DNA of 64,000 nucleotides from Ensifer aridi (GCF_002078505.1 NZ_LUAV01000004.1:512567-576566); one strand, 5' to 3'. Numbered from the stretch's first letter, positions 26,328-36,614 are shown. The notes: generated by a model not told the origin, from the letters alone. Made by a program: numbers and translations.

Positions 26328-27431
26328 ATGGCCCACGCCGAGTTGGCAATAGAACAGACGCTGCTCAAGGAGATTGGCAGAACCGAGCGTAACCGCCGGC
26401 AGATCCGCGGCTGGCTTGCGGTCGTGCTGTTTGCCTTGTTTGCGCTGGTGCTCGTCGGGGGGGCGACGCGGCTGACCGAATCCGGCCTTTCGATCACCGA
26501 ATGGAAGCCCATTCACGGCGTGATTCCGCCACTCTCCGCGGAGGAATGGGAGGAGGAGTTCCGTCTTTATCAGCGCATCCCGCAATATGAGCAGCTGAAC
26601 AAGGGCATGACGGTCGAGGAGTTCAAGACGATCTTCTGGTGGGAGTGGGCACATCGGCTTCTCGCGCGCAGCATCGGCGTGATCTTCGCTCTGCCGCTGT
26701 TCTTCTTCTGGGTCACGAGGCGGATCGAGCGGCGGCTGAGGCTGCCGCTCCTCGGCATTCTCGCGCTCGGCGGTTTCCAGGGCTTCATCGGCTGGTGGAT
26801 GGTGTCTTCCGGACTCGCTGAGCGGACCGAAGTCAGCCAGTACCGGCTCGCTACCCATCTGGTCATCGCCTGCCTGATCTTTGCCGCCTGCATGTGGATC
26901 TACCGCGGTCTTTGTCCTCATTCGGACGATGCCGCCCCGACGAAAAGATCGCAGGCGGTGGCCGGCATTGTTGCGGCCATGAGCCTCTTCCAGATTTATC
27001 TGGGCGCGCTCGTCGCCGGCCTCGATGCGGGTTTAAGCTACAACACCTGGCCGTTGATGGATGGCGCGCTCGTTCCGGGCGGCCTGTTCATTCAGCAGCC
27101 CGCCTGGATCAATCTTTTCGAAAATCCGAAGACCGTGCAGTACGTACACCGTCTCGGTGCCTATCTGCTCTTCGCACTGGCGCTCTGGCATATGATCACG
27201 TCACTGCGCGCCGCGCCGGAAACAACCCATGCCCGCCGCTCCTTGGTCCTGTTTGGCTTGGTGACGGTGCAGGCGGCGATCGGCATCACGACGCTTCTCC
27301 TGCAGGTGCCGATCGGCTGGGGCGTATTGCACCAAGCGGGTGCCTTGGTCGTTCTGGGTTTTGCAATCGCCCATTGGCGCGGGTTTGTCGGCGAATATCC
27401 GAGATCGACGGCGATCGAAGTGCGCGGCTGA
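26328..27431 (+). CDS. ctaA: Heme A synthase (COX15/CtaA)
   Basis: CtaA oxidises the C8 methyl of heme O to make heme A for aa3-type cytochrome oxidase, in the cytoplasmic membrane. The 367-residue protein has eight spans and the type 2 (mitochondrial/alphaproteobacterial) motifs: [40 protein letters not shown] with a heme-ligand histidine, [41 protein letters not shown] and [16 protein letters not shown] precedes the ATG. A terminator follows, shared with convergent argC. Confidence 0.96.
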   Translation: MAHAELAIEQTLLKEIGRTERNRRQIRGWLAVVLFALFALVLVGGATRLTESGLSITEWKPIHGVIPPLSAEEWEEEFRLYQRIPQYEQLNKGMTVEEFKTIFWWEWAHRLLARSIGVIFALPLFFFWVTRRIERRLRLPLLGILALGGFQGFIGWWMVSSGLAERTEVSQYRLATHLVIACLIFAACMWIYRGLCPHSDDAAPTKRSQAVAGIVAAMSLFQIYLGALVAGLDAGLSYNTWPLMDGALVPGGLFIQQPAWINLFENPKTVQYVHRLGAYLLFALALWHMITSLRAAPETTHARRSLVLFGLVTVQAAIGITTLLLQVPIGWGVLHQAGALVVLGFAIAHWRGFVGEYPRSTAIEVRG

Positions 27432-27457
27432 GAGGGCCGCAACGGTCAAAGAAACAC

Positions 27458-27485
27458 CCCGGCAGAAATGGCTGCCGGGTTTTTG
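27458..27485 (+). terminator. Terminator between ctaA and argC
   Basis: CCCGGCAG (27458-27465), loop AAATGG, CTGCCGGG (27472-27479), then five Ts. It lies 26 bases after ctaA. On the other strand the hairpin is followed by a T-rich stretch too, so it probably serves argC as well. Confidence 0.88.
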
Positions 27486-27498
27486 TTTCACTTCCACC

Positions 27499-28431
27499 TT
27501 AGGCGGAAAGCATCAGGTCCATGTTCTGGACGGCCGCCCCCGAGGCACCCTTGCCGAGATTGTCGAGCAACGCGACGAGGTTGACATGGGTGCCGCCGCT
27601 GGTGCCGAAGACGAAGAGCTTCATCGTGTCCTTACCGGCGAGCTCCGTCGCATCGATCCGGTTGAGCTTGGCGCTTTCGTCAAGCGGAACGACCTCGACT
27701 ATCGATTGACCGGCATAATGTTCGACAAGGGCGGCGTGGATGCTTTCGAGCGTCGCGCCGGGAGCAAGCTCTTCGAGATAGAGCGGCACCTGCACGATCA
27801 TGCCCTGCGGGAACTTGCCGACGGATGGGCTGAAGACGGGCGCCCGCTCGAGCAGGCCGTGCATCTTCATTTCCGGCACGTGCTTGTGCTTCAGCGTGAG
27901 GCCGTAAAGGAAATGCGGCGCGCTGATGTGGTCCGGGTTCTTCTCATCCTCGATCTGCGCGATCATCTGCTTGCCGCCGCCGGTATAGCCGGAAACGGCA
28001 TTGACGGTGACCGGGTAGCCGTCCGGCAGGATACCAGCCTGGCGCAGCGGCCGGACCACACCGATCGCGCCGGTCGGATAGCAACCGGGATTGGCGACAT
28101 GGCGCGCGTCGCGAATTTTCTGCGGCTGAATTCTGTCCATTTCCGCGAAACCATAGGCCCAGTCGGGCGCGACGCGATGCGCGGTCGAGGTGTCGATGAT
28201 GCGCACGCGATTGTTGCCGGCAACCATGGCGACTGCCTCGCGCGAGGCATCATCTGGCAAGCAGAGTATGGCGATATCGGCGCTGTTCAGGAGATCTTCG
28301 CGCATCGCCGCATTGCGGCGCTCCGCCTCCGGGATCGACAGGAGCTCGAGATCCGTGCGATCGGCCATGCGCGCACGGATCTGCAGGCCCGTCGTGCCGT
28401 GTTCGCCATCGATGAAGATCTTCGGTTTCAT
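27499..28431 (-). CDS. argC: N-acetyl-gamma-glutamyl-phosphate reductase
   Basis: ArgC reduces N-acetylglutamyl phosphate to the semialdehyde with NADPH in arginine synthesis. The 310-residue length is that of the shorter type 2 enzymes of proteobacteria. Landmarks are [16 protein letters not shown] (NADP loop), [14 protein letters not shown], the catalytic Cys117 in [11 protein letters not shown], and [17 protein letters not shown]. The start at 28431 begins [12 protein letters not shown], the normal N-terminus; earlier starts add unrelated residues. SpeB lies 91 bases upstream on the same strand, both after rplM-rpsI. Confidence 0.96.
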   Translation of the reverse strand: MKPKIFIDGEHGTTGLQIRARMADRTDLELLSIPEAERRNAAMREDLLNSADIAILCLPDDASREAVAMVAGNNRVRIIDTSTAHRVAPDWAYGFAEMDRIQPQKIRDARHVANPGCYPTGAIGVVRPLRQAGILPDGYPVTVNAVSGYTGGGKQMIAQIEDEKNPDHISAPHFLYGLTLKHKHVPEMKMHGLLERAPVFSPSVGKFPQGMIVQVPLYLEELAPGATLESIHAALVEHYAGQSIVEVVPLDESAKLNRIDATELAGKDTMKLFVFGTSGGTHVNLVALLDNLGKGASGAAVQNMDLMLSA

Positions 28432-28522
28432 GATTTTCCTGCTCCTGCAGACGCTTGCCGGACTTTCCGGAATCAGTCTGGCATAGAATTGAATCAATTT
28501 CTTGAGCGTGCGGCCGCCGGAA

Positions 28523-29479
28523 TCAGCCTCGTCTCTCCGCCAGCCACTCGGCACGCAGGCCCAGCATATACATGGCGATGGTGGAGCCAGCAATGGCGGT
28601 CAGATCCGCGTGGTCATAGGCAGGCGCCACCTCGACGACGTCGCTTCCCGCGATGTGAAGCGCCCCGAGTCTGCGCAGGACCGAAAGGATCTTCGCGCTG
28701 GAGGGACCGCCGGCGACCGGCGTGCCGGTACCGGGCGCATAGGCGGGGTCGAGGCAGTCGATATCGAAGGTCAGATAGGCCGGGTGGCTGCCGACATGGC
28801 GGACAATCGTGTCGGCGATCTCCTCGGCTCGCATCTCCTCCACCTCGTGGCCGCAGACGATCCGGATGCCGCAATCCTCCGGCGCATGCGTGCGGATGCC
28901 GATCTGGATCGAACGCTCCACGTCAATCAGCCCCTCACGGGCGGCGCGGCCGACGAAGGAGCCATGGTCGATGCGACCTTTCTCGTCCGGCCAGGTGTCC
29001 TGGTGGGCGTCGAATTGGACGAGGGCGAGGGGGCCATGCAACTCTGCATGCGCCTTGAGGATCGGATAGGTGACGAAGTGGTCGCCGCCGAGCGTCAGCA
29101 GATAGGCGCCTGATTTCAGGATTTTCGCCGCCTCGCGCTCGATCGTGGCCGGCGTCTTCGCATGGTTGCCGTAGTCGAGCAGGCAGTCGCCATAATCGAT
29201 CGTCGCCATATCGGCGAAGAGATCGCGCTGGAAGGGATATTGCGGATCGTTGTCGAAGATCGCCGATGCGCGGCGGATCGCTTGCGGGCCGAAGCGCGCG
29301 CCGGGTCGGTTCGAAGTGGCGGCATCGAAGGGAATCCCCCAGACGACCGTATCCACGCCTTTGAGCTGCTTGGTGTATTTCCGCCGCATGAAGGAAAGGA
29401 TGCCGGCATGCGTCGGATCGGAAGCCGCCGACGTCAGTGATTTCGCAGTGATCGCGTGGTCGATTGTCTTGTTTGCCAT
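28523..29479 (-). CDS. speB: Agmatinase (ureohydrolase family)
   Basis: The family hydrolyses agmatine to putrescine and urea with two Mn2+ ions. In this 318-residue protein the metal ligands are visible as [21 protein letters not shown] and [22 protein letters not shown], and [13 protein letters not shown] at the N-terminal side is typical. Agmatinase is the closest fit, but guanidinobutyrase or arginase-like substrates in the same family cannot be excluded. It lies between rpsI and argC on one strand, separated from rpsI by a terminator. Confidence 0.92.
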   Translation of the reverse strand: MANKTIDHAITAKSLTSAASDPTHAGILSFMRRKYTKQLKGVDTVVWGIPFDAATSNRPGARFGPQAIRRASAIFDNDPQYPFQRDLFADMATIDYGDCLLDYGNHAKTPATIEREAAKILKSGAYLLTLGGDHFVTYPILKAHAELHGPLALVQFDAHQDTWPDEKGRIDHGSFVGRAAREGLIDVERSIQIGIRTHAPEDCGIRIVCGHEVEEMRAEEIADTIVRHVGSHPAYLTFDIDCLDPAYAPGTGTPVAGGPSSAKILSVLRRLGALHIAGSDVVEVAPAYDHADLTAIAGSTIAMYMLGLRAEWLAERRG

Positions 29480-29581
29480 GCCGTTCTCCCGTCAGATGGA
29501 CGGGACGTTGGCCAACCGACGTCCGCAAGGCAAGAGCGTGCCCGCAAAATCATGTGCATGGGCGCGCGGCATGCATGCCCA

Positions 29582-29610
29582 TGAAAAAAGGCCGGGACAT
29601 GCCCGGCCTT
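29582..29610 (-). terminator. Terminator after rplM-rpsI
   Basis: On the minus strand AAGGCCGGG-CATGT-CCCGGCCTT (29610-29588) is followed by a run of Ts. It lies 25 bases after the rpsI stop and before speB, ending the ribosomal operon. Confidence 0.9.
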
Positions 29611-29634
29611 GAAAGTGCAGTCTCTGCGAGGCAG

Positions 29635-30102
29635 TTAGCGCTTCGAGAACTGGAACGAGCGGCGTGCCTTTGCACGACCGTACTTCTTGCGCTCGACCAC
29701 GCGGCTATCGCGGGTGAGAAAGCCACCACGCTTCAGAACGGAGCGCAGGCCCGGTTCGAAGTAGGTGAGGGCCTTGGCAATGCCGTGACGAACGGCACCG
29801 GCCTGGCCGGAAAGCCCGCCGCCGGCAACGGTTGCGTCGACGTCGAACTGGCCGTCGCGAGCGGCAGCGACGATCGGCTGCTGCAGGATCATCTGCAGGA
29901 CCGGACGAGCGAAGTAAGCCGAGAAGGGCTTGCCGTTGACGGTGATCTTGCCGGAGCCGGCCTTGACCCAAACGCGGGCGACGGCGTCTTTGCGCTTGCC
30001 GGTCGCGTAGGAGCGGCCCTGCGCGTCGACCTTCTTGACGTGAACCGGAGCGGCCGGTTCCGCGGTCGTGGCGATATCCTTGAGAGCGGAAAGGTCAGCC
30101 AT
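29635..30102 (-). CDS. rpsI: 30S ribosomal protein S9
   Basis: S9 is a small-subunit protein whose C-terminal tail reaches the P site. The 155-residue protein contains [58 protein letters not shown] and ends with the conserved [17 protein letters not shown]. An alphaproteobacterial N-terminal extension of about 30 residues is present. It follows rplM after two bases in the universal rplM-rpsI order. Confidence 0.98.
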   Translation of the reverse strand: MADLSALKDIATTAEPAAPVHVKKVDAQGRSYATGKRKDAVARVWVKAGSGKITVNGKPFSAYFARPVLQMILQQPIVAAARDGQFDVDATVAGGGLSGQAGAVRHGIAKALTYFEPGLRSVLKRGGFLTRDSRVVERKKYGRAKARRSFQFSKR

Positions 30103-30104
30103 TA

Positions 30105-30569
30105 TCAGGCGCTCCTTGTGTTCTTGCTGTTCAGCTTGGCGACGTCGAGGACGGCCGGCTGCTGTGCTTCATGCGGGTGGTTGGAGCCTGCGTAGACGCG
30201 CAGGTTCTTCATCTGGCGGCGGCCGAGCGGGCCACGGGGAACCATGCGCTCAACGGCCTTCTCGATGACGCGCTCCGGGAAGCGGCCTTCGATGATCTGG
30301 CGAGCAGTGCGCTCCTTGATGCCACCCGGATAGCCGGTGTGCCAGTAGTACTTCTTGTCGGTGTACTTCTTGCCGGTGAGGACGGCCTTCTCCGCATTGA
30401 TGACGATAACGTTGTCGCCGTCGTCGACATGGGGCGTGAAGGTGGCTTTATGCTTGCCGCGAAGGCGGTTTGCGATGATGGAAGCGAGGCGACCGACAAC
30501 GAGGCCTTCGGCGTCGATGAGGATCCACTTCTTCTCCACCTCTGCAGGCTTCTGAACGAAGGTTGCCAT
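30105..30569 (-). CDS. rplM: 50S ribosomal protein L13
   Basis: L13 is an early assembly protein of the large subunit. The 154-residue protein starts [20 protein letters not shown] and contains [40 protein letters not shown] and [20 protein letters not shown], all standard. The start at 30569 is the conserved one; an upstream extension to 30725 is open but not family sequence. The ~150-base leader may carry regulation, as ribosomal operons often do, but no known L13 leader structure could be recognised. Confidence 0.98.
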   Translation of the reverse strand: MATFVQKPAEVEKKWILIDAEGLVVGRLASIIANRLRGKHKATFTPHVDDGDNVIVINAEKAVLTGKKYTDKKYYWHTGYPGGIKERTARQIIEGRFPERVIEKAVERMVPRGPLGRRQMKNLRVYAGSNHPHEAQQPAVLDVAKLNSKNTRSA

Positions 30570-30786
30570 ATCTAAACTCTTTCGTTGGACCCGGAAGCGA
30601 GCCGGGCGTTTCTTGTTGCTTGCATTGACCTTGATGAGGCCAAAAAAGAAGGCGGCCCGAGGGACCGCGATCTGCGGGAGCTTATACGGAAGCACGAAAG
30701 CAAGGTCAAGAGCGATGCTTCGCACCGCGTGAAAGAACGCCCTGAAGAATCAACGGCTTAGCTATGTGGTTCCCTGATACCACAAT

Positions 30787-31218
30787 TTAGCGCGGCGGAA
30801 TCGAATAGGTCGCGGTGGCATGAGCGACCAATTCATGGCCGCCGACGGCCGTTATCGAGGCGTCGAGAACGGCAAGTCGCTTGCCGAGCTTCAAGATGCG
30901 GCAGGTACATTCGAGCGGCTCCGGCTCGGGCTTGCGAAGGAAATTGATGTTGAGGCTGGTCGTGACCGCGAGCGCGACCGGACCGATATGCGCGATCAGC
31001 GCGATATAGGCGGAGACGTCCGCAAGTGCGAACAATGTCGGCCCTGAGACGGTACCGCCCGGCCGGATGTGCCGTTCGTTCGGATCGAGCCGCATCGTCG
31101 CGAAGCCCGGCCCGGCCTCCGTCACGGCGAAGATCTTGCCGTCCGTATGGACTTGCGGAAAATCGGTGTCGAGGAAGCGGTTGAGCTCCTCGACGGTCAT
31201 GATCGGCTGCAAGTTCAT
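30787..31218 (-). CDS. PaaI-type hotdog thioesterase
   Basis: The 143-residue protein has a single hotdog fold of the PaaI/YdiI group. It shows FATMRLDPNERHIRPGGTVSGPTLFALADVSAYIALI, where HIRPGG and the ALAD element form the usual acyl-CoA site, then VTTSLNINFLRKPEP. The family hydrolyses acyl- or aryl-CoA esters; the substrate is open. GGAGGGG lies just before the ATG at 31218, overlapping an earlier ATG that is therefore unlikely. It is divergent from the crotonase gene, which also suggests acyl-CoA chemistry. Confidence 0.9.
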   Translation of the reverse strand: MNLQPIMTVEELNRFLDTDFPQVHTDGKIFAVTEAGPGFATMRLDPNERHIRPGGTVSGPTLFALADVSAYIALIAHIGPVALAVTTSLNINFLRKPEPEPLECTCRILKLGKRLAVLDASITAVGGHELVAHATATYSIPPR

Positions 31219-31366
31219 CGTCCCCTCCATTTCTGCTGCGCCCCGTTACAGGACGCCCATGCCGATCATGCAAGCCGGAAAATGGTCTTACGGCGCGAAT
31301 GCGCGGGGTTGAAAGACCTGTGAGGGCGTCGTACCACGACCTCATCTCGAAAAAGGAGAGAAGGCA

Positions 31367-32188
31367 ATGGCGGATGTCGTTTCGTTCAGGAAGGAAGAGC
31401 CGGGCGGTCTGCTGCTACGCGAAGCGAAGGGCCCGGTCCTACGGCTGACGCTCAATAATCCTCCCGCCAACGTCCTTTCGATCGCGCTGATGGAAGCGCT
31501 GCTGACGGCGCTTGATGAAGCGGCCACCTCCAAGGAGATCAAGGTCGTCGTGATCGCGGCAACGGGCAAGCTCTTCTCCGCGGGCCATGATTTGAAGGAA
31601 ATGACTCAACACCGCGCGGACGCCGGTGGGGGAAGGGCCTTCTTCGAGCGCACGATACGTCTTGCCGCCGACATCATGCTGAAAATCAGCAAGTTGCCGC
31701 AGGCTGTGATCGCGGAGATTGACGGTCTTGCGACGGCGGCTGGCTGCCAGTTGGTGGCAAGCTGCGATCTTGCGATCTGCACCGACACCTCGACCTTCTG
31801 CACGCCCGGCGTGAATATCGGTCTCTTCTGTTCGACGCCGATGGTGGCGCTCTCGCGTGCGGCACACCGTAAGCAGGCGATGGAAATGCTGCTGACGGGC
31901 GAGACGATCGACGCCGGGACCGCAAAGGAATTCGGCCTCGTCAACCGCATCGTGCCACAGCAATATCTGCGCCAGGTGGTCGACAAATATGCCTCCGTCA
32001 TCGCCTCGAAATCGCCGCAGGCGCTGAAGATCGGCAAGGAGGCCTTCTATCGGCAGGCCGAGATGCCTCTGGCCGAGGCCTACGACTTCGCGGTAGGCGT
32101 GATGGTTGAGAACATGCTCGCTCGCGATGCCGAGGAAGGCATCGGCGCCTTTCTCGGCAAGCGCATGCCGGAGTGGAAGGAAGAGTAG
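31367..32188 (+). CDS. Crotonase-fold protein of the ECHDC3 type
   Basis: The 273-residue protein has the enoyl-CoA hydratase fold: LRLTLNNPPANVLSIALMEAL, SAGHDLKEM (CoA and oxyanion region) and IDGLATAAGCQLVASCDLAI. The two glutamates that catalyse hydration are replaced: the first by glutamine in GCQLVASCD, the second by glycine in TPGVNIGLFC. This pattern, with GLATAAGCQLVASCD and TPGVNIGLFCSTP, matches animal ECHDC3, whose reaction is not firmly known. It is therefore unlikely to be a normal hydratase. AAGGAGAG precedes the start. It is divergent from a thioesterase. Confidence 0.9.
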   Translation: MADVVSFRKEEPGGLLLREAKGPVLRLTLNNPPANVLSIALMEALLTALDEAATSKEIKVVVIAATGKLFSAGHDLKEMTQHRADAGGGRAFFERTIRLAADIMLKISKLPQAVIAEIDGLATAAGCQLVASCDLAICTDTSTFCTPGVNIGLFCSTPMVALSRAAHRKQAMEMLLTGETIDAGTAKEFGLVNRIVPQQYLRQVVDKYASVIASKSPQALKIGKEAFYRQAEMPLAEAYDFAVGVMVENMLARDAEEGIGAFLGKRMPEWKEE

Positions 32189-32190
32189 GC

Positions 32191-33027
32191 TCAAGCCAGT
32201 CTCAAGAGCAGGGCGCCGAGCGCGATGACACAGGCTGCAATCGCTCGCCATATACTGACGCGCTCCTTCAGAAACACCGCGGAGATGACGACGGCGAAGA
32301 GGATCGAGGTCTCGCGCAGCGCCGCGACGGTTGCGACTGGGGCCTTGGTCATCGCCCAGAGCGCCAGGCCATAGGCGGCGAGCGAACCACCGCCGCCGAT
32401 CAGCCCACGCCACCAGTTATGCACCACGTGCCTGAGCACCGGCTTCACGCCGCGACGGAGGAAGGCCCACGCGAAGAGAAGAACGGCCGGCAGCGGTGCC
32501 ATCCATAGCGTGTAGGAGATGGGGTTGCCGGAAACCCGCGCACCGATGCCGTCGACATGGGTATAGCTCGCGATCACGCAGGCGTTGAGCAGCGCCAGCA
32601 TGATCGCGTGCTTGCCGCCGTTGCGGGATTCGAAGGCGAGCGTCAGCACGCCCGCGGAGATCGTCAGGATGCCGGCCAGAGCTCCGCCGCTCAGTTCTTC
32701 GCCAATGACAAGCCTGCTCGTCGCCGCGACGATGAGCGGGGCGACGCCGCGCATCAAGGGGTAGACAAGGCCGATGTCGCCTGCGCGATAGGAGGCGGCG
32801 ACCAATTGGAAATAGGCGAACTGGAACAGTGCCGAAACGAGGATATAGGGCCAGGCCTCGGGCCTGGGCAAAGGCAGCAAAGGGAGAAAGGGGAACGCCA
32901 CCACCGCCGCCCCGAGCGCCACCATAGCCGCGTCGAGGGATTTTTCCGAGCCGGACTTGACGAGTGCATTCCAGGTCGCGTGCAGAAGCGCTCCGAGGAG
33001 CACGAGCGCAATGACGTCGAGTGGCAA
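32191..33027 (-). CDS. EamA/DMT superfamily transporter
   Basis: The protein has about 278 residues and ten hydrophobic spans in two EamA repeats. VIALVLLGALLHATWNALVK opens the first, with YPLMRGVAPLIVAATSRLVIGE, and ALRETSILFAVVISAVFLKE lies in the second. Drug/metabolite transporters of this type export amino acids or other small molecules; the substrate is unknown. The start is uncertain: a TTG at 33027 has AGAGG upstream and fits the first span, while an ATG at 33102 would add 25 hydrophilic residues. It is convergent with the crotonase gene, with stops two bases apart. Confidence 0.87.
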   Translation of the reverse strand: MPLDVIALVLLGALLHATWNALVKSGSEKSLDAAMVALGAAVVAFPFLPLLPLPRPEAWPYILVSALFQFAYFQLVAASYRAGDIGLVYPLMRGVAPLIVAATSRLVIGEELSGGALAGILTISAGVLTLAFESRNGGKHAIMLALLNACVIASYTHVDGIGARVSGNPISYTLWMAPLPAVLLFAWAFLRRGVKPVLRHVVHNWWRGLIGGGGSLAAYGLALWAMTKAPVATVAALRETSILFAVVISAVFLKERVSIWRAIAACVIALGALLLRLA

Positions 33028-33231
33028 GATGAACCTCTGCGGGATGTTCTTGAGGGCGCATCGGTTGTGGCGCTGCGCTGCCGGAAATGCAATCGGATTC
33101 ATCCGGTCGGTCTCTGGTCGCGACGGACGGCAACGAAACGGTGCAAATGCGGGGCGGAAGTGGGTGTCTTAGTTGACTTGCCGCCGCACCACGCCAACTA
33201 TCCGTGCGTGACAACGATGCGGATGGCCAGC

Positions 33232-33660
33232 ATGAACCACGACGCCTACTCGGATTACTATCTCGCCGACATCCTGCGCGAGACGAAGACCATTGCGCTT
33301 GTTGGCGCCTCGCCGAAGCCCGAGCGCCCGAGCCACCGCGTCATGGCTTTCCTGTTGCGCAAGGGCTACCGCGTCATTCCGGTTAATCCCGGCCATGCCG
33401 GTCGCACCATTCTCGATCAGCCGGTGGTGGCGCGCCTTGCCGACATCAATGAGCCGATCGATATGGTCGATGTCTTTCGCGCCGCCCATGCGCTACCGGC
33501 GCTCGTCGACGAGATCCTGGCGTTGCCGTCGCTGCCCAAAGTGATCTGGGGGCAGTTGTCCGTCCGCGACGACGGAGCTGCGGCCCGAGCCGAGGCAGCA
33601 GGCATCAAGGTCGTCATGGATCGCTGCCCGGCGATCGAATATCCGCGCTTGATCGGCTGA
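33232..33660 (+). CDS. CoA-binding domain protein (YccU type)
   Basis: The 142-residue protein is a stand-alone Rossmann-type CoA-binding domain: TKTIALVGASPKPERPSHRV, FLLRKGYRVIPVNPGHAG, DMVDVFRAAHALPALVDEIL and KVIWGQLSVRDDGAAARAEAAG, then VMDRCPAIEYPRL. It resembles E. coli YccU and the CoA-binding part of succinyl-CoA ligases. The molecular role is not established. GGATGG lies before the ATG. MetY begins 26 bases downstream, so the two are probably cotranscribed. Confidence 0.9.
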   Translation: MNHDAYSDYYLADILRETKTIALVGASPKPERPSHRVMAFLLRKGYRVIPVNPGHAGRTILDQPVVARLADINEPIDMVDVFRAAHALPALVDEILALPSLPKVIWGQLSVRDDGAAARAEAAGIKVVMDRCPAIEYPRLIG

Positions 33661-33686
33661 TCGCTCGGGGAAGGGGAGACGCAACT

Positions 33687-34967
33687 ATGAAAGCCGGCCC
33701 CGGTTTCAGCACGCTCGCCGTCCATGCCGGAGCCCAGCCCGACCCGGCAACGGGCGCGCGGGCGACGCCGATTTACCAGACGACGAGCTTCGTCTTCAAC
33801 GACACCGATCATGCCGCCGCGCTCTTCGGCCTGCAGCAGTTCGGCAATATCTACACCCGCATCATGAACCCGACACAGGCGGTGCTCGAAGAGCGGCTCG
33901 CAGCGCTGGAGGGCGGAACGGCCGCGCTTGCGGTTTCTTCGGGCCACGCCGCCCAACTTCTCGCCTTCCACACGATCATGAGCCCGGGCGACAATTTCGT
34001 CGCCGCCAAGCAGCTTTACGGCGGCTCGGTCAACCAGTTCGGCCAGGCATTCAAGTCCTTCGACTGGCAGGTCCGCTGGGCGGATTCGTCCGATCCGGCA
34101 AGCTTCGAGGCGCGGATCGACGAACGCACCAAAGCGATCTTCATCGAGAGCCTGGCCAACCCGGGCGGCACCTTCGTCGATATCGCAGCGATCGCCGAGG
34201 TTTCGCGCCGGCACGGGCTGCCGCTTATCGTCGACAACACGATGGCGACGCCCTATCTCGTGCGGCCGCTGGAGCACGGTGCCGATATCGTCGTGCATTC
34301 GCTGACCAAATTCATCGGTGGCCACGGCAATTCCATGGGCGGCATCATCGTCGACGGCGGCACCTTCGACTGGTCGAAATCCGGCAGGTACCCGCTTTTG
34401 TCCGAGCCGCGGCCGGAATATGCCGGCGCCGTGCTGCACCAGGCCTTCGGAAACTTCGCTTTCGCGGTCGCCGCGCGGGTGTTGGGCCTGAGAGATTTCG
34501 GGCCGGCGATCTCGCCCTTCAATGCGTTCCTGATCCAGACGGGCGTCGAGACCCTGCCGCTCAGGATGCAACGCCACTGCGATAATGCGCTCGCCGTCGC
34601 CAAATGGCTGAAGGACCAGGAAAAAGTATCCTGGGTCCGCTATGCCGGCCTCGAAGACGACCCCAACAACGCGTTGCAGAGGCGCTATTCGCCGAAAGGG
34701 GCAGGAGCCGTCTTCACCTTCGGGCTCGCGGGCGGGTACGAGGCGGGTAAGCGCTTCGTCGAAGCATTGGAAATGTTCTCCCATCTCGCCAATATCGGCG
34801 ACACCCGCTCGCTCGTCATCCATCCGGCTTCCACCACCCACCGGCAGCTCACGCCCGAACAGCAGGTTGCAGCGGGTGCAGGGCCGGACGTCATCCGTCT
34901 CTCTATCGGCATCGAGGATGTCGCCGACATCATTACCGATCTCGATCAGGCGCTGGCGAAGGTCTAG
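33687..34967 (+). CDS. metY: O-acetylhomoserine aminocarboxypropyltransferase (sulfhydrylase)
   Basis: MetY joins O-acetylhomoserine with sulfide to give homocysteine, a direct sulfhydrylation route to methionine. The 426-residue PLP enzyme shows the family start [62 protein letters not shown], and the PLP lysine at residue 208 in [13 protein letters not shown]. Length and the [17 protein letters not shown] block favour MetY over cystathionine gamma-synthase or MetZ. No SAM riboswitch is seen in the short gap upstream. A cupin gene follows. Confidence 0.94.
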   Translation: MKAGPGFSTLAVHAGAQPDPATGARATPIYQTTSFVFNDTDHAAALFGLQQFGNIYTRIMNPTQAVLEERLAALEGGTAALAVSSGHAAQLLAFHTIMSPGDNFVAAKQLYGGSVNQFGQAFKSFDWQVRWADSSDPASFEARIDERTKAIFIESLANPGGTFVDIAAIAEVSRRHGLPLIVDNTMATPYLVRPLEHGADIVVHSLTKFIGGHGNSMGGIIVDGGTFDWSKSGRYPLLSEPRPEYAGAVLHQAFGNFAFAVAARVLGLRDFGPAISPFNAFLIQTGVETLPLRMQRHCDNALAVAKWLKDQEKVSWVRYAGLEDDPNNALQRRYSPKGAGAVFTFGLAGGYEAGKRFVEALEMFSHLANIGDTRSLVIHPASTTHRQLTPEQQVAAGAGPDVIRLSIGIEDVADIITDLDQALAKV

Positions 34968-35006
34968 CGAGCCCCCGGTCGAGCTGTCCGCCACAAAGAG
35001 GTGCTC

Positions 35007-35351
35007 ATGAGCCACATGCTGAAATTCGACCCTAATTCGGTCGAGGCCGAGATCGGCGCGCCGGCACCCGACCGGCTGATTTCCGGAGCGCCTGAGTTCC
35101 GTACCTGGAATTTCGAAGAGGCCCCCGGCGGCCTCTATGCCGGCATATGGGAGGCAACGCCCGGAAAGTGGCGGGTCGCCTATGACGAGTGGGAGTATTT
35201 CCACATCCTCGCCGGCCATTCGATCCTGACCGGAGACGGCGAGGAGCCCATTCACCTGAAGGCCGGCGACAGCATGGTCCTGAGACCGGGCTTCAAGGGA
35301 ACGTGGGAAGTCATTGAAACGACCCGCAAGGACTACGTCATCCGGCTTTGA
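35007..35351 (+). CDS. Cupin domain protein (DUF861 type)
   Basis: The 114-residue protein is one cupin barrel of the type seen beside ureidoglycine aminohydrolases: RTWNFEEAPGGLYAGIWEATPGKWRVAYDEWEYFHILAGHSIL, then GDSMVLRPGFKGTWEVIETTRKDYVI. Instead of two histidines in motif 1 there is EWEYFHILAG, typical for this group. The ligand is unknown. AGAGG before the ATG at 35007 supports that start over a GTG two codons earlier. It follows metY after 39 bases and ends 15 bases from the convergent P450 gene. Confidence 0.88.
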   Translation: MSHMLKFDPNSVEAEIGAPAPDRLISGAPEFRTWNFEEAPGGLYAGIWEATPGKWRVAYDEWEYFHILAGHSILTGDGEEPIHLKAGDSMVLRPGFKGTWEVIETTRKDYVIRL

Positions 35352-35366
35352 CGCCGTGTTGGCGGC

Positions 35367-36614
35367 TTACCAGACGAGATCCAGCCGCTCCAGACCATGG
35401 AAGTGGAAGCTGTCCTTGACGGGAGGCTCGTCCTTGAGCCGCATTCCCGGCAGTCGCTGGAAGAGGATCGGCAGCGAAATCTGGAGCTCGAGCCGCGCGA
35501 GCGGCGCGCCGATGCAGAAATGCAGGCCAGCACCGAACGAAACGTTGGCACCTTCATTGCGATCCGGCTTGAACGTGTCGGGTGCGGAAAATTTGCGGGG
35601 ATCGACGTTTGCAGCGCCCAGCATTAGGCCGATCTTGTCACCCTTCTTGAGAGTGATGTCTTGTTCAAGCTTGATGTCCGATAGCGCATAGCGCTGGAAG
35701 ATGTGCAAGGGCGCGGCGAACCGCAGGCATTCTTCGACCGTGCGCTCCGTCGTTTCCGCGCTTGCAAAGAGTTCGGCGGGGGAGAAGCCGGATTGCAGGA
35801 TCGCGCGCACGGCATTGCCGATCTGATGGACCGTCGCCTCATGGCCGGCATTCAGAAGCAGCACCGTTGTCGAGATCAATTCGGCATCCGACAGCCGCTC
35901 GCCGTCTTTCTCGGAGGTGATCATGTGCGTGAGAAGATCGTCCGCCGGGTTGGCGCGCTTCTCGGTGATGGCGCCTTTCAGGTAATCCGCGAACTCTGCC
36001 GAGGCCTGATTGGCGTCGAGTTCCGTCTCGAAGCTCGGGTTAAAGACATACATCTTCACCATGCGGTGCGACCAGTCGAGAAGGCGCGGTGTCGCCTCGA
36101 CCGGAATGCCGAGCATGCGCGCGATGACGGTGACCGGGATCGTCTCGGCATAGGTCTTCAGCAGTTCGACCTCGCGGTCCCCCTCGAAACTGTCGATGAC
36201 CGCGTGCGAGAGCGCCTCGATATCGGGCCGGAGCTGCTCGATCTGCCGGGAAACGAAGGCACGGTTGACGAGCGTACGCAGCCGCGTATGCGCCGGCGGC
36301 TCCAATTCGAGCAGCGAGTGCGCCTCCAGAGCGTCGAAATCCTTGAGATGTGCCTTCGGCTCGGGCATGCCGAGCTCTTCGCGTGTCGCCACATGCAGGA
36401 TCTGGCGGCCGAAGCGGCGGTCGCGCAAAAGGCCGTTCACCTGATCATAGCCCGCAAAATACCATTGCTGCCGCTCCTCCCAGAAGAAGGCGGGACACTC
36501 AGCATGGAGCGCTGCATAGACCGGAAGCGGATTGCGGAAGAAATCCGGATCGCGAACGTCGAGAGAGACGCGTCGGGCGGGGCCGTTGATGCTGATGCCG
36601 GGAACTGCGGACAT
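35367..36614 (-). CDS. Cytochrome P450
   Basis: The 415-residue soluble enzyme is a class I bacterial P450. The I-helix oxygen-binding motif is LLNAGHEATVHQIG, the K-helix ExxR is in EECLRFA, and the heme-binding loop is FGAGLHFCIGAPLARLE with the ligand Cys367. PPAHTRLRTLVNRAF and MLGIPVEATPRLLDW are also typical. It should hydroxylate a small hydrophobic substrate with electrons from a ferredoxin partner. No ferredoxin or reductase gene is adjacent, so partners are elsewhere. The start at 36614 has a modest AAGAG upstream; another ATG at 36659 is possible. Confidence 0.93.
   Translation of the reverse strand: MSAVPGISINGPARRVSLDVRDPDFFRNPLPVYAALHAECPAFFWEERQQWYFAGYDQVNGLLRDRRFGRQILHVATREELGMPEPKAHLKDFDALEAHSLLELEPPAHTRLRTLVNRAFVSRQIEQLRPDIEALSHAVIDSFEGDREVELLKTYAETIPVTVIARMLGIPVEATPRLLDWSHRMVKMYVFNPSFETELDANQASAEFADYLKGAITEKRANPADDLLTHMITSEKDGERLSDAELISTTVLLLNAGHEATVHQIGNAVRAILQSGFSPAELFASAETTERTVEECLRFAAPLHIFQRYALSDIKLEQDITLKKGDKIGLMLGAANVDPRKFSAPDTFKPDRNEGANVSFGAGLHFCIGAPLARLELQISLPILFQRLPGMRLKDEPPVKDSFHFHGLERLDLVW

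Noticed and set aside
33661..33686. SAM riboswitch before metY
   Set aside because: Only 26 bases separate metY from the gene before it, too short for such an element.
33417..35255. A 610-codon frame antisense to metY
   Set aside because: It mirrors metY and its neighbours, with composition typical of antisense frames in GC-rich DNA.
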